A stretch of DNA of 34,683 nt from Aquaspirillum serpens DSM 68. GTDB lineage: Bacteria; Pseudomonadota; Gammaproteobacteria; Burkholderiales; Aquaspirillaceae. The DNA is taken from NCBI RefSeq assembly GCF_000420525.1, contig NZ_ATVC01000023.1, forward strand, positions 1-34,683, written 5' to 3'. The number at the start of each line of letters is the position of its first letter. Within the stretch, counting starts at the first letter, position 1. Under the pieces are notes generated by a model that worked only from the letters and a program-made list of their open reading frames with translations, made no database searches and had not been told where the DNA came from. A program made the position numbers and the translations under genes. Positions 1 to 7,893 of the stretch are shown piece by piece.

Positions 1-2
1 AC

Positions 3-281
3 AAGCTGGTCTGGAACGGCGGCTGGCTGGTTGTCGTGCCACCGCAGAACACCAGCCGCACTTGTCCGTGCTGCGGTCACGTCAGCGCAGACAACCGGCA
101 AACACAAGCCCGCTTTGTCTGTGTCGAGTGTAGTTTCGAGGAAAACGCCGATGTGGTCGGCGCGATCAATGTTCTAAGGGCGGGACACGCCCGGTTCGCC
201 TGTGAAGTGAGCGGTGCAGCAATGCCGCCAGCAGCAGGAACCCACCGAAGCGACTCAGGTGCGGCTCAATGCCGTGTCTGA
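3..281 (+). CDS. tnpB: TnpB-family RNA-guided nuclease (IS605 OrfB), C-terminal fragment
   Basis: The frame is open from base 3 and continues off the left edge, so only about 92 C-terminal residues are present. They show the TnpB zinc ribbon (CPCCGH, then CVEC) and the last RuvC motif in NADVVGAINVLRAG, whose Asp is the third catalytic acid of the family. TnpB nucleases use an RNA made from the transposon right end to cut DNA next to a short target-adjacent motif, which helps the element persist after excision. The second zinc knuckle reads CVECSF where CGF is usual, a mild change. The residues VSGAAMPPAAGTHRS near the end are the common IS1341-type tail. Whether the full protein is intact depends on sequence outside this window. 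Confidence 0.9.
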   Translation, partial: KLVWNGGWLVVVPPQNTSRTCPCCGHVSADNRQTQARFVCVECSFEENADVVGAINVLRAGHARFACEVSGAAMPPAAGTHRSDSGAAQCRV

Positions 282-294
282 GCGCCGTAGGAAT

Positions 295-324
295 CTCCGG
301 CCTTCAGGCCGGGGAGGATGTCAA
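295..324 (+). other. IS605-type right end: hairpin and TCAA cleavage site; scaffold end of a predicted TnpB guide RNA
   Basis: CCGGCC (297-302) pairs with GGCCGG (307-312) around a TTCA loop, extended by two further pairs, and is followed by GGGGAGGATG and TCAA at 321-324. In this family the hairpin is recognised by the TnpA transposase and is also the 3' scaffold of the TnpB guide RNA (reRNA or omega RNA). The guide then corresponds to the bases just outside the element, here starting at 325. The hairpin and tetranucleotide are seen directly; the RNA function is inferred from the family. Confidence 0.7.
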
Positions 325-331
325 CGAAACC

Positions 332-1219
332 ATGAAAGATGTGGTGTGGACGTTAAACACACAAACCTTGCGTTTTACCTATGTCAGTCCCTCGGTGTAC
401 CAATTGCGTGGCCTTTCCCCAGAAGAAGTGATGCAACAACCGTTAGATGCTGCCTTACCTCCAGCAGAGCGCGGTTATCTCCGTGCGTTGATTCACGAAC
501 GGCGTGAGGCATTGTTGGCCGGTGAAATTGGCCCAGACAATTTTTTTATCAACGAGGTGTTGCAGCCCTGTGCCGATGACCGTTTGGTGTGGACGGAAGT
601 GATTACGCGCTATTGGCTGAATGAAGAAACGGGTGAAGTCGAATTGCATGGGGTAACCCGCGACATCAGCGAGCGCAAAGCGGCTGAGGCACAGATTCGA
701 CACATGGCACAACATGATTCTTTAACGGGACTGGCTAACCGTGCTTTGTTCTCGGAGTGCTTACAGCGTGCGATGGCGGTGGCGCGGCGCGAAAAGAGCA
801 AGTTGGGGCTGTTGTTTCTCGATCTTGATCGCTTTAAGCCAGTGAACGACGTGCTGGGTCATGCTGTAGGCGATGCCTTGTTGCAGTTGGTGGCAAAGCG
901 AATTGGTGAGTGTGTGCGCGAGGCGGATACCGTAGCACGGCTTGGTGGGGATGAATTTGTGGTGTTATTACATGGCGTGCAACAAGCGGCGGATTGTGTC
1001 CATGTTGGCGAGAAAATCCGCCAAGCATTAAGCAGTGCTTTCCATATCGAAACCCACACCTTGCATATCTCAAGCAGTATTGGTGTGGCGGTGTTCCCCG
1101 ATCATGGGGAAAATGAAATCGAACTGACACAACATGCCGATCACGCAATGTATCAGGCAAAAAACAGTGGCCGTGATAGTGTGCAGCTGTTTACCGCTAT
1201 CGGTGCCACAACCGACTAA
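332..1219 (+). CDS. PAS-GGDEF diguanylate cyclase, 5' end removed by the insertion sequence
   Basis: The remaining protein is a PAS domain with PAC tail, followed by a GGDEF domain that makes cyclic-di-GMP. The PAS core begins immediately with KDVVWTLNTQTLRFTYVS, so its usual N-terminal helix and anything upstream are missing. The PAC tail reads LHGVTRDISERK. The GGDEF domain starts at HDSLTGLANRALF, has the signature RLGGDEF, and carries an upstream RxxD (READ), the product-inhibition site. The frame stays open back through the IS end to an ATG at 269, but residues before 325 are IS-derived. ATG 332 is the first codon beyond the junction, and its only SD-like sequence, GGGGAGG at 311-317, is in the IS and further away than ideal. 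The stop overlaps the convergent GGDEF gene by 4 bases. The catalytic domain looks intact; expression and signal input are doubtful. Confidence 0.8.
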   Translation: MKDVVWTLNTQTLRFTYVSPSVYQLRGLSPEEVMQQPLDAALPPAERGYLRALIHERREALLAGEIGPDNFFINEVLQPCADDRLVWTEVITRYWLNEETGEVELHGVTRDISERKAAEAQIRHMAQHDSLTGLANRALFSECLQRAMAVARREKSKLGLLFLDLDRFKPVNDVLGHAVGDALLQLVAKRIGECVREADTVARLGGDEFVVLLHGVQQAADCVHVGEKIRQALSSAFHIETHTLHISSSIGVAVFPDHGENEIELTQHADHAMYQAKNSGRDSVQLFTAIGATTD

Positions 1220-2217
1220 AACAGTTCAATCTCGCCGCCATCGTTGCTGTCGTGTTGGCTGATTAAGCCTTGCAACAATAACTCATGGTAGCCATACACC
1301 GCATTGCGGCCATGTTCCTTGGCGTAGTACAGCGCTTTATCCGCTTCTTCAACCACATGGGCGGGTAAACCCTGTTGGTTAATTTCAACAAACCCAATAC
1401 TGATGGTTAAATGCCCTACCTGCGGGAAATCATGTTGTGCAATCTGTTGGCGCAAGATTTCGAGTGTTTGTTGGGCTTGGGTGGTGTTTTGTTGCAGTAA
1501 AACGGCAAACTCTTCCCCGCCATAACGATACACTTGGCCTTGTTGCCCGATATGACGCAATAACAAACCGGCGGTTAACAACAACACTTCATCACCGACG
1601 ATATGACCATAATTGTCGTTAATTGGCTTGAAATGGTCGATATCAATCAAGGCTAAAACATACTCGCCATCGCGATTGGCTAATAGCTCGTATAAGCGAG
1701 TGTCGAATTTGCGCCGATTGAGGAGGCCAGTCAACATATCGCGTTCCGCTTCGTATAACAGCTGCAAATAGTTGGCATGGATCCGCAATACCCCCAACAG
1801 AAAAGCCGCCTGTTCCGGCTGCAGGGGGCGTTGGCAAGGCATCTCGATTAACTCAACAATATCGCCAAACTGATGTACCGGTAGCCATAGCTTGCCATCG
1901 TGCCAAGGCAGCATGTCGCTGCTCTGTTGGGCGGCAAAGAGTGCTTGTTGTTGCTGTTCCGATGGAAGACCCCACTGACTATCAGGGTGCAGTTCAAGGA
2001 GATGTTGGTTGTTATGACGGTAGAGGTTTTTGATCTCCCACTGGCCTTGTGTTTCACGCACGCTAAACACCTCGGCTGAGGTGGTGTTGAGAAAGCCAAC
2101 GATGAGATCGAGCAGCGAATGCTCTAACTCATGGCGCTCACGGCGCGAGGTCAGTTCTGCCACATGCTTCATCAGCGCTGAGGCAGGCATCACATCACTA
2201 GCAGAAAGATCGTTCAC
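1216..2217 (-). CDS. GGDEF-domain diguanylate cyclase with N-terminal GAF-like sensor region
   Basis: 333 residues. The C-terminal half (from about 158) is a GGDEF domain: RDMLTGLLNRRKF, LIDIDHFKPIND, the active-site signature YRYGGEEF at about 231-237, and the closing HGRNAVYGY segment. The RxxD inhibitory site expected just before GGEEF is absent (GQQG occupies it), so feedback control by cyclic-di-GMP through that site is unlikely. Residues 20-155 contain no membrane segment and resemble a GAF-type cytoplasmic sensor, but I cannot name a ligand. The start is GTG at 2217; an in-frame ATG at 2190 is an alternative. It lies downstream of dksA on the same strand but behind a terminator, so it probably has its own weak promoter or receives read-through. 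Confidence 0.85.
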   Translation of the reverse strand: MNDLSASDVMPASALMKHVAELTSRRERHELEHSLLDLIVGFLNTTSAEVFSVRETQGQWEIKNLYRHNNQHLLELHPDSQWGLPSEQQQQALFAAQQSSDMLPWHDGKLWLPVHQFGDIVELIEMPCQRPLQPEQAAFLLGVLRIHANYLQLLYEAERDMLTGLLNRRKFDTRLYELLANRDGEYVLALIDIDHFKPINDNYGHIVGDEVLLLTAGLLLRHIGQQGQVYRYGGEEFAVLLQQNTTQAQQTLEILRQQIAQHDFPQVGHLTISIGFVEINQQGLPAHVVEEADKALYYAKEHGRNAVYGYHELLLQGLISQHDSNDGGEIELF

Positions 2218-2250
2218 GCTTCACAATCCAAAAGAAGAACAGGCTCAGGA

Positions 2251-2281
2251 CGAAAAAACCCGATAGCAGCTGCCATCGGGT
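2251..2281 (-). terminator. Rho-independent terminator of dksA
   Basis: On the minus strand ACCCGAT and ATCGGGT (outer arms 2258-2264 and 2275-2281) enclose a further GCA/TGC pairing, and the stem is followed by TTTTTTC. It lies about 25 bases past the dksA stop codon and separates dksA from the GGDEF gene. Confidence 0.85.
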
Positions 2282-2305
2282 GCAAACCACAAGCAAAGAC
2301 CAGAC

Positions 2306-2722
2306 CTAGTCGGCATACTGTTTTTTCATCCACTCGCGGCGTTCTTGTGCATCGACAGAAAGCGAGGCAGTGGGGCGGGCTAACAAACGGCGTAGGCCGA
2401 TGGGTTCGCCGGTATCATCACAGTAGCCATAGTTTTTTTCATCGATTTTGCGCAAGGTTGATTCAATCTTTTGCAACAACTTGCGTTCACGATCGCGGGT
2501 ACGCAATTCCAGCGCGTATTCCTCTTCGAGCGTGGCCCGGTCGGCGGGATCGGGGGTGGCTTCTTGTTCTTGTAGATGGCTGGTGGTGGCGGTGGCGTTG
2601 CTCAGCAACTCGCGCTGCATCGTGAGCAGGCGTTCGCGGAAAAACTCCAGATGGTCGTTATTCATATAGTCCTCTTCTGGGCCATTCCAGTTGAGGATGT
2701 CTTGTTCAGTCAGCTTGGCCAT
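2306..2722 (-). CDS. dksA: RNA polymerase-binding transcription factor DksA (single-cysteine type)
   Basis: 138 residues starting MAKLTEQDILNWNG, with AGGAGA ahead of ATG 2722; the frame is open further upstream but that part is not DksA-like. DksA enters the RNA polymerase secondary channel and, with ppGpp, lowers rRNA transcription and raises amino-acid promoters. The coiled coil with its acidic tip is present (DPADRATLEEEYALELRTRDRERK), as is the globular domain (GEPIGLRRLLARPTA). The four zinc-binding cysteines of E. coli DksA are reduced to one here: the first pair reads CDDT and the second SVDA. The protein should therefore fold without zinc, as in DksA2-like forms, and be insensitive to zinc loss or thiol oxidation. 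It is encoded 104 bases after the LOG gene in the same direction and has its own terminator. Confidence 0.95.
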   Translation of the reverse strand: MAKLTEQDILNWNGPEEDYMNNDHLEFFRERLLTMQRELLSNATATTSHLQEQEATPDPADRATLEEEYALELRTRDRERKLLQKIESTLRKIDEKNYGYCDDTGEPIGLRRLLARPTASLSVDAQERREWMKKQYAD

Positions 2723-2826
2723 GCGCGTCTCCTGCAAGATGATAAGCAAACGGGCACGAAGGTTACTAGAGCTTGTGCCTCGTAGCAATGAAGATTCGCT
2801 CTGCCGACAGTCGTGTGCTGCTTGGC

Positions 2827-3555
2827 TTAAAGATTCAGTAACTGGTCTTGTTCCTGTGGCAAAGGATCAAAACCCCGTGTTTCGTAATGGTGGAAAATCC
2901 GTTCCACAATGTCTTGTGGTGAGTCGGTGATATACACCAAATCGAGATCTTGTGGTGAAATCATGCCCTCGTTCACCAAATGTTCTTGAAACCATTGTAC
3001 TAGTCCCCGCCAAAAACTGCTGCCAACCAACAAAATCGGCATCTTGCGGACTTTACCGGTTTGAATCAGGGTCAAAGACTCAAATAGCTCGTCCAAAGTT
3101 CCAAATCCCCCCGGCATCACCACATAAGCGACGGAATGTTTGACAAACATCACTTTCCGCGAGAAAAAGTGGCTGAATTTCAAACTGATGTCTTGGTAGG
3201 GATTGGGTTTTTGTTCATGCGGCAAGACGATATTTAAGCCAACCGAGGGACTTTTGCCGTGAAATGCCCCTTTGCTGGCGGCTTCCATTAAACCAGGGCC
3301 TCCGCCTGAGATGACGGCAAACCCCGAATCTGACAAGCGTCTGGCAATCGATTCTGCCAGCTTATAATAAGCATGGTCGGGTGGTGTGCGGGCGCTGCCA
3401 AAGATACTGACCGCCGGTAATACCGATTGTAATTCTTCTGCCGACTCGACAAATTCTGCCATCACCTTTAAGACATGCCAGGCTTCTCGAGCACGGAACT
3501 GTTCCATATTGGCATAACGATCTGATACCGCAGGGACTTTATGGGCGAGGCTCAT
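2827..3555 (-). CDS. LOG-family nucleotide 5'-monophosphate nucleosidase (TIGR00730)
   Basis: 242 residues from ATG 3555, preceded by AAGGAAA; upstream sequence in the same frame overlaps polA on the other strand and is not coding here. The Rossmann-like fold shows SGGGPGLMEAA at 83-93 and the family signature PGGFGTLDE at 148-156, which bind the phosphate and position the catalytic glutamate. Family members cleave cytokinin ribotides or ordinary nucleoside monophosphates to base and ribose-5-phosphate; older databases call them lysine decarboxylases, which is wrong. The longer N-terminus (first 45 residues) fits the proteobacterial 'TIGR00730 Rossmann fold protein' group. It is divergent from polA, with only 38 bases between the starts. 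The true substrate cannot be decided from sequence. Confidence 0.88.
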   Translation of the reverse strand: MSLAHKVPAVSDRYANMEQFRAREAWHVLKVMAEFVESAEELQSVLPAVSIFGSARTPPDHAYYKLAESIARRLSDSGFAVISGGGPGLMEAASKGAFHGKSPSVGLNIVLPHEQKPNPYQDISLKFSHFFSRKVMFVKHSVAYVVMPGGFGTLDELFESLTLIQTGKVRKMPILLVGSSFWRGLVQWFQEHLVNEGMISPQDLDLVYITDSPQDIVERIFHHYETRGFDPLPQEQDQLLNL

Positions 3556-3593
3556 CGTCTTTCCTTTTCTCTTTTTTAAGCACATCCAAACCA

Positions 3594-6368
3594 ATGAAAA
3601 CTTTGTTATTAGTCGATGGCTCTTCCTATTTGTATCGCGCTTTCCATGCCATGCCAAACCTGCGTGCGCCCGATGGGGTACCGACTGGGGCGGTGTATGG
3701 CGTAATGAATATGTTGCGGCGGTTAGAGCGCGAATTACGCTATGAAGCTGCAATTTGTGTCTTCGATGCGAAAGGCAAGACCTTCCGCCATGACTTATAC
3801 CCCGACTACAAGGCTCAACGCGGGCCGATGGCTGACGATCTGGCGCAACAAATTCCCTTGGTACATCAGGCTGTCGAAGCATTGGGATGGCCGTTATTAC
3901 AAATGGCTGGTGTCGAAGCGGATGATGTGATTGCAACTTTGGTGACACAAGCTGAGGCCCTCGGTTGGGACACCATTGTTTGTACCGGTGATAAAGACCT
4001 TGCGCAATTGGTCAGTGCAAAAACACGGTTGTATAACTCGATGTCAGAACAATGGTTCGATCAAGCGGCAGTGGTTGAGAAATTTGGTGTGGCACCTGAA
4101 AAAATGGTCGATTTCTTAACGCTGACGGGGGATACCTCCGACAACATCCCGGGCGTGCATAAGTGCGGTGAGAAAACCGCCGCGAAATGGCTGGCAGAGT
4201 TTGGTTCATTAGAAGGGGTGGTGGCGGCGATTGAACGCGGGGCGATTAAAGGGAAAATTGGTGACTATGCCCGTGAGGCTTTGCCTCATCTGCCGCTGTC
4301 GCGTGAATTGGTCACGGTAAAGCGAGATCTGGATTTGAGTACGCTGTTGCCGACGGGTTTGGCGGCGGTTGAACGTCAACCTCCGCAATTATCTGTACTG
4401 CAAACCCTGTGTCGCCAACTTGGTTTCAAAGCATGGCTACAAGAATATAGCCGAGTATCCGCTGAAACACCGGCAGAAAACGCGCCTGTCGCCACCACAC
4501 CAGAACCGATGGTGTCGCCTACGTCTACAGCAGCGGTGTTACCCAGCGCCTGTTATCACACGCTGTTGACGCAAGACGCATTCGAATCATGGCTGGCGCG
4601 GATTGAAGAAGCCGAATACGTGAGTTTTGATACGGAAACGGATCGGCTTGATCCGCTGGAGGCGGAGTTGGTGGGCATCAGTTTTGCGGTTGCACCCTAT
4701 GAAGCGGCATATCTTCCTTTAGCGCATCGTGGCCCCGGGGTGGCACAACAGTTAGATCGGGACTGGGTGTTACAACGCCTGAAGCCGTGGTTAGAAAACC
4801 CTGACGCCAAGAAAGTTGGCCAAAATCTCAAATTTGATCGCCATGTCTTGGCGCGTTATCAGATTCGTCTGCAAGGGGTGGCCGAAGACACCATGTTGTT
4901 GAGTTATGTCTTGCAAAGCCATGTTGCACACAATATGGATGCGCTGGCAAAGCGCTATCTCAACTATGACACCCTGACCTTTGAGGAAATTTGCGGCAAA
5001 GGGGCCAAGCAAATCAGTTTTGCCGATGTCGATTTAGACACCGCCACGCGCTATGCAGCAGAAGACGCGGATATTACGCTGCGTTTGCTGCACGCGATGC
5101 GTCCTTTGCTGACACCCGAGGCTGAGCGTGTGTATCGTGACATTGAGTTACCGGTGGCTGAGATTTTGACTGACATGGAAGAGGTCGGGGTATCGGTTGA
5201 TCCTAAAATTCTGCAAGATCAAAGTATGGTATTAGGACAGCGCTTGTTACTGCTTGAACAACAGGTTCATGCGATGGCTGGCCAGCCGTTTAATCTCAAT
5301 TCACCAAAACAGGTCAGTGAGATTTTATTCGACCGCCTACAGATTCCAAGTAAGGGCCTGAAAAAAACCACCACGGGTATTTCCACCAATGAAGAAACGC
5401 TAGAGAAATTAGCGACGACGTATCCGATTGCTCAACAGTTGTTGGATTACCGTGGTTTGGCAAAACTGAAATCGACTTACACCGATAAATTACCAAACGC
5501 AATTTCTCTACAAACACAGCGGGTGCATACCCACTACTCGCAAACTGGCACCATCACGGGTCGCTTGTCCAGTTCAGAGCCAAATTTACAAAACATCCCC
5601 ATCCGCAGTGAAGAAGGGCGAGCCATCCGAAAAGCGTTTGTTGCACCAGCGGGGACGGTGATTGTCTCAGCGGATTATTCGCAGATTGAGCTGCGGATTA
5701 TGGCGCATTTATCGCAGGATGAAGGCCTGCTACAGGCGTTTCAGCAAGGGTTAGATATTCATCGTGCAACAGCCGCTGAAATTTTTGAAATACCGTTGGA
5801 TGAGGTCAGCCCCGAGCAGCGGCGTTACGCAAAAACCATTAACTTCGGCCTGATTTACGGCATGACTGTGTTTGGTTTGGCCAAGGCGTTAGAAATTGAA
5901 CGCAGTGCTGCCCAACAATTTATTGATCGTTATTTCCAACGCTACCCTGGTGTGGCGCGCTATATGGAAGACACGCGCCAGCTGGCCCGTGAACAAGGTT
6001 ATGTCGAAACCGTGTTTGGCCGCCGTTTACTGCTACCCGATATTAACGACCGCAACCCGATGAAACGCCAAGCCGCTGAACGCGCGGCAATTAACGCCCC
6101 GATGCAAGGCACGGCAGCTGATTTAATCAAAATGGCGATGATTCGGGTGGCCAAACGGTTAGGGCCGCCACCGCTTGGTTTGGTCGATTTGTCTGAACAC
6201 ACGATATTGATGATGCAAGTGCATGATGAATTGGTGTTACAGGTGCCCGAGGCGGAAAAAGACGCTGTGTTAGCGTGGTTACCTCAAGACATGGCAGCAG
6301 TGGCGACCTTGCGCGTGCCATTGCTGGCCGAGGTGGGATATGGGCCAAGTTGGGGGGCTGCCCATTAA
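3594..6368 (+). CDS. polA: DNA polymerase I
   Basis: 924 residues, the usual length. Three domains are visible. The N-terminal 5'-3' exonuclease (1-290) opens MKTLLLVDGSSYLYRAFHA and contains VEADDVIATL and GDTSDNIPG. The 3'-5' proofreading exonuclease (about 335-520) has all three motifs: FDTETD (D346, E348), GQNLKFDRH and YAAEDADIT. The polymerase domain has motif A SADYSQIELR (D694), motif B RRYAKTINFGLIYG and motif C VHDE (D878). Every catalytic acid is present, so the enzyme should both proofread and remove RNA primers in Okazaki fragment maturation and excision repair. A variable linker (about 300-325) is rich in Pro, Ala and Thr. No strong SD precedes ATG 3594. It is divergent from the LOG gene with a short shared spacer. 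Confidence 0.98.
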   Translation: MKTLLLVDGSSYLYRAFHAMPNLRAPDGVPTGAVYGVMNMLRRLERELRYEAAICVFDAKGKTFRHDLYPDYKAQRGPMADDLAQQIPLVHQAVEALGWPLLQMAGVEADDVIATLVTQAEALGWDTIVCTGDKDLAQLVSAKTRLYNSMSEQWFDQAAVVEKFGVAPEKMVDFLTLTGDTSDNIPGVHKCGEKTAAKWLAEFGSLEGVVAAIERGAIKGKIGDYAREALPHLPLSRELVTVKRDLDLSTLLPTGLAAVERQPPQLSVLQTLCRQLGFKAWLQEYSRVSAETPAENAPVATTPEPMVSPTSTAAVLPSACYHTLLTQDAFESWLARIEEAEYVSFDTETDRLDPLEAELVGISFAVAPYEAAYLPLAHRGPGVAQQLDRDWVLQRLKPWLENPDAKKVGQNLKFDRHVLARYQIRLQGVAEDTMLLSYVLQSHVAHNMDALAKRYLNYDTLTFEEICGKGAKQISFADVDLDTATRYAAEDADITLRLLHAMRPLLTPEAERVYRDIELPVAEILTDMEEVGVSVDPKILQDQSMVLGQRLLLLEQQVHAMAGQPFNLNSPKQVSEILFDRLQIPSKGLKKTTTGISTNEETLEKLATTYPIAQQLLDYRGLAKLKSTYTDKLPNAISLQTQRVHTHYSQTGTITGRLSSSEPNLQNIPIRSEEGRAIRKAFVAPAGTVIVSADYSQIELRIMAHLSQDEGLLQAFQQGLDIHRATAAEIFEIPLDEVSPEQRRYAKTINFGLIYGMTVFGLAKALEIERSAAQQFIDRYFQRYPGVARYMEDTRQLAREQGYVETVFGRRLLLPDINDRNPMKRQAAERAAINAPMQGTAADLIKMAMIRVAKRLGPPPLGLVDLSEHTILMMQVHDELVLQVPEAEKDAVLAWLPQDMAAVATLRVPLLAEVGYGPSWGAAH

Positions 6369-6447
6369 AATTGGGTATTAATTTTGCATTTGGCACGTCT
6401 TGTGCTGTGATAGTCGATGCTCTCTTTTATTTGGCGTGATATTGATC

Positions 6448-7674
6448 GTGAACTCTCTTCATTCCTCCAGCTTACGTTATCACTCCTACTTTCAGCCGAT
6501 TTATAGCTTGGCTCATCGTCGAACCATTGGCATGGAAGGATTGTTGCGAGCTTCGTACCCCGACGGCACGATGGTGCCGCCGGTGGTGTTATTCGATCCG
6601 CAACGACCCGCGCTAGAAAGGGCACAATTGGGTGCTTGTGCCCGTGGCCTGCATTTGGCCCACTTCAGTCAGATGCAGCCAGCACAAACATGGTTGTTCT
6701 TAAACGCTGACTTAGAAGGTTTTTTGTTGGCCGATGATGGCCCTAGCCGCTTTGCCGAGTTGTTACAACAGCATGGTGTTGCACCGCATCAAGTGGTGTT
6801 AGAGATTCTTGAACATGCGATTGATAACATCGATGATTTGGCACATGCCATTCAGGGGTTTCGTGAGTTAGGGTGTTTGATTGCGGTGGATGATTTTGGC
6901 GCTGGCCACTCCAACCTAGACCGCCTGTGGCGTTTGGCACCGGATATCGTCAAGCTAGATCGGCTTTTGGTGCGTGATGCCGCCCATCAAGCCCGCGCAA
7001 GGGCCGTCTTGCCCCGTTTAGTGGCGCTCTTGCACGAAGTTGGTGCGTTGGTGTTGACTGAAGGGGTTGAAACCGAAGCGGAAGGCTTATTGGCCTTGGA
7101 ATCTCAGTGTGATTTTGTGCAAGGGTTTTGGTTTGCGCGGCCTGCTGCCGATCCCCCCAACGATCAGCTGATTACCCCTCGACTGGATTTATTGTGGCAA
7201 GACCATGCCTCTCGTGAACAGCGGCGGCATGATGCTGCACTGCATCTGCAAAATACCAGTATTCGGGCGTTTCGTTTAACCGCCTCTCGCTTAGCCAGTG
7301 GCCAAGCCTTAGCCCAAGCGGCGATTCCTCTATTAGCTCAGCCAGATGTGTTGCGCTGTTTTGTGTTGGATGATGCGGGGCGGCAGTTGGGCGATAACTT
7401 AGAGCCTGATGATGTGGTGCATTGCCTACAGCGACAACAGCGTTTCTCGCCTCTCGCCAATACCCGCGATGCCCTGTGGTCGCGCCGTACCTATTTTCGC
7501 CAAGCGATGCGACAACCCGGGCAAGTGCAATGTACCAGCCCCTATTTGTCGATGACCGAACCTACGCCATGTATCACGCTTTCTATGGCGATTGATATGG
7601 GTGATTGTTATCAAGTGTTGTGTGCCGACTTGCGTTGGCATGATCCTGATGCCTTAGGCGAGGTGTTGCGCTAA
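6448..7674 (+). CDS. EAL-domain cyclic-di-GMP phosphodiesterase with C-terminal sensor-like domain
   Basis: About 408 residues from GTG 6448; a GTG at 6400 in the same frame would add 16 residues, and neither has a good SD. The EAL domain (about 12-250) keeps the catalytic set: MEGLLRA for the EAL signature, FLNADLEG (metal-binding Asn), LEILEHAI, VDDFGAG (paired Asp), VKLDRLL (Lys), TEGVETEAE and the closing QGFWFARP. It should hydrolyse cyclic-di-GMP to pGpG. The C-terminal 150 residues have no membrane segment and resemble the PAS/Cache-like domain that follows EAL in YkuI-type proteins (PYLSMTEPTPCITLSMAI), so they may sense a small molecule; this part is inference. It begins about 80 bases after polA with no terminator between and may be co-transcribed with it. 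Confidence 0.85.
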   Translation: MNSLHSSSLRYHSYFQPIYSLAHRRTIGMEGLLRASYPDGTMVPPVVLFDPQRPALERAQLGACARGLHLAHFSQMQPAQTWLFLNADLEGFLLADDGPSRFAELLQQHGVAPHQVVLEILEHAIDNIDDLAHAIQGFRELGCLIAVDDFGAGHSNLDRLWRLAPDIVKLDRLLVRDAAHQARARAVLPRLVALLHEVGALVLTEGVETEAEGLLALESQCDFVQGFWFARPAADPPNDQLITPRLDLLWQDHASREQRRHDAALHLQNTSIRAFRLTASRLASGQALAQAAIPLLAQPDVLRCFVLDDAGRQLGDNLEPDDVVHCLQRQQRFSPLANTRDALWSRRTYFRQAMRQPGQVQCTSPYLSMTEPTPCITLSMAIDMGDCYQVLCADLRWHDPDALGEVLR

Positions 7675-7678
7675 AACA

Positions 7679-7708
7679 AAACGCCTCTTGGATGAGCAAG
7701 AGGCGTTT
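7679..7708. terminator. Bidirectional intrinsic terminator between the EAL gene and the 54-residue ORF
   Basis: A perfect 12-base stem, AAACGCCTCTTG with CAAGAGGCGTTT, has a 6-base loop and sits between two convergent stop codons. On the minus strand the stem runs into TTTTGTTTTA, a good terminator for the small gene. On the plus strand only three T follow, so termination of the EAL gene is likely weaker. Confidence 0.85.
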
Positions 7709-7728
7709 GCTGTCGTGGTGACAACCGT

Positions 7729-7893
7729 TTAGTGCACGCCGATATCATCGGCCGATTCCAAACTTTCTAGCGCACGGTTCATGCTGTCTTGTAAGCATTC
7801 TTCCATGGTGTAAGGAAAGCCTTGCACCGCTGTGTTGTCATCTTGTGCTGCGCTTGCAGCGAGTTTCAGATCGTCGTTTTGTGATTCGCTCAT
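7729..7893 (-). CDS. Small acidic protein of unknown function, 54 residues
   Basis: The start is ATG 7893, chosen because AAGGAG lies at the right distance; the open frame reaches back to 7926 but has no SD there. The 54-residue product is acidic, has one cysteine (EECLQ), no membrane segment and a predicted helical second half (TMEECLQDSMNRALESLES). A TATGAT box stands upstream on the minus strand, and a strong terminator follows the gene, so it appears to be an independent transcription unit. I recognise no family. The clean SD and terminator make a real gene more likely than chance. Confidence 0.7.
   Translation of the reverse strand: MSESQNDDLKLAASAAQDDNTAVQGFPYTMEECLQDSMNRALESLESADDIGVH

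Larger units (their letters stand above)
1..324 (+). mobile_element. 3' part of an IS200/IS605-family (IS1341/TnpB-type) insertion sequence
   Basis: The left edge of the window lies inside the element. What is visible is the C-terminal third or less of TnpB, a 43-base tail, a hairpin (295-314) and a terminal TCAA at 321-324. TCAA is the known right-end cleavage tetranucleotide of IS608-like elements, and a GC-rich hairpin followed by a GGGGAGGATGTCAA tail is typical of IS1341-type right ends. Such elements have no terminal inverted repeats and make no target duplication, and none is visible. Sequence after 324 reads straight into a PAS domain, so the insertion split that gene. Whether the left end and a TnpA gene exist cannot be seen. 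Confidence 0.85.

Noticed and set aside
2827-3948. 373-residue open frame covering the LOG gene and running back over polA
   Set aside because: Only the part from ATG 3555 is LOG-like and has an SD; the first 131 residues are antisense to the polA 5' end and look random.
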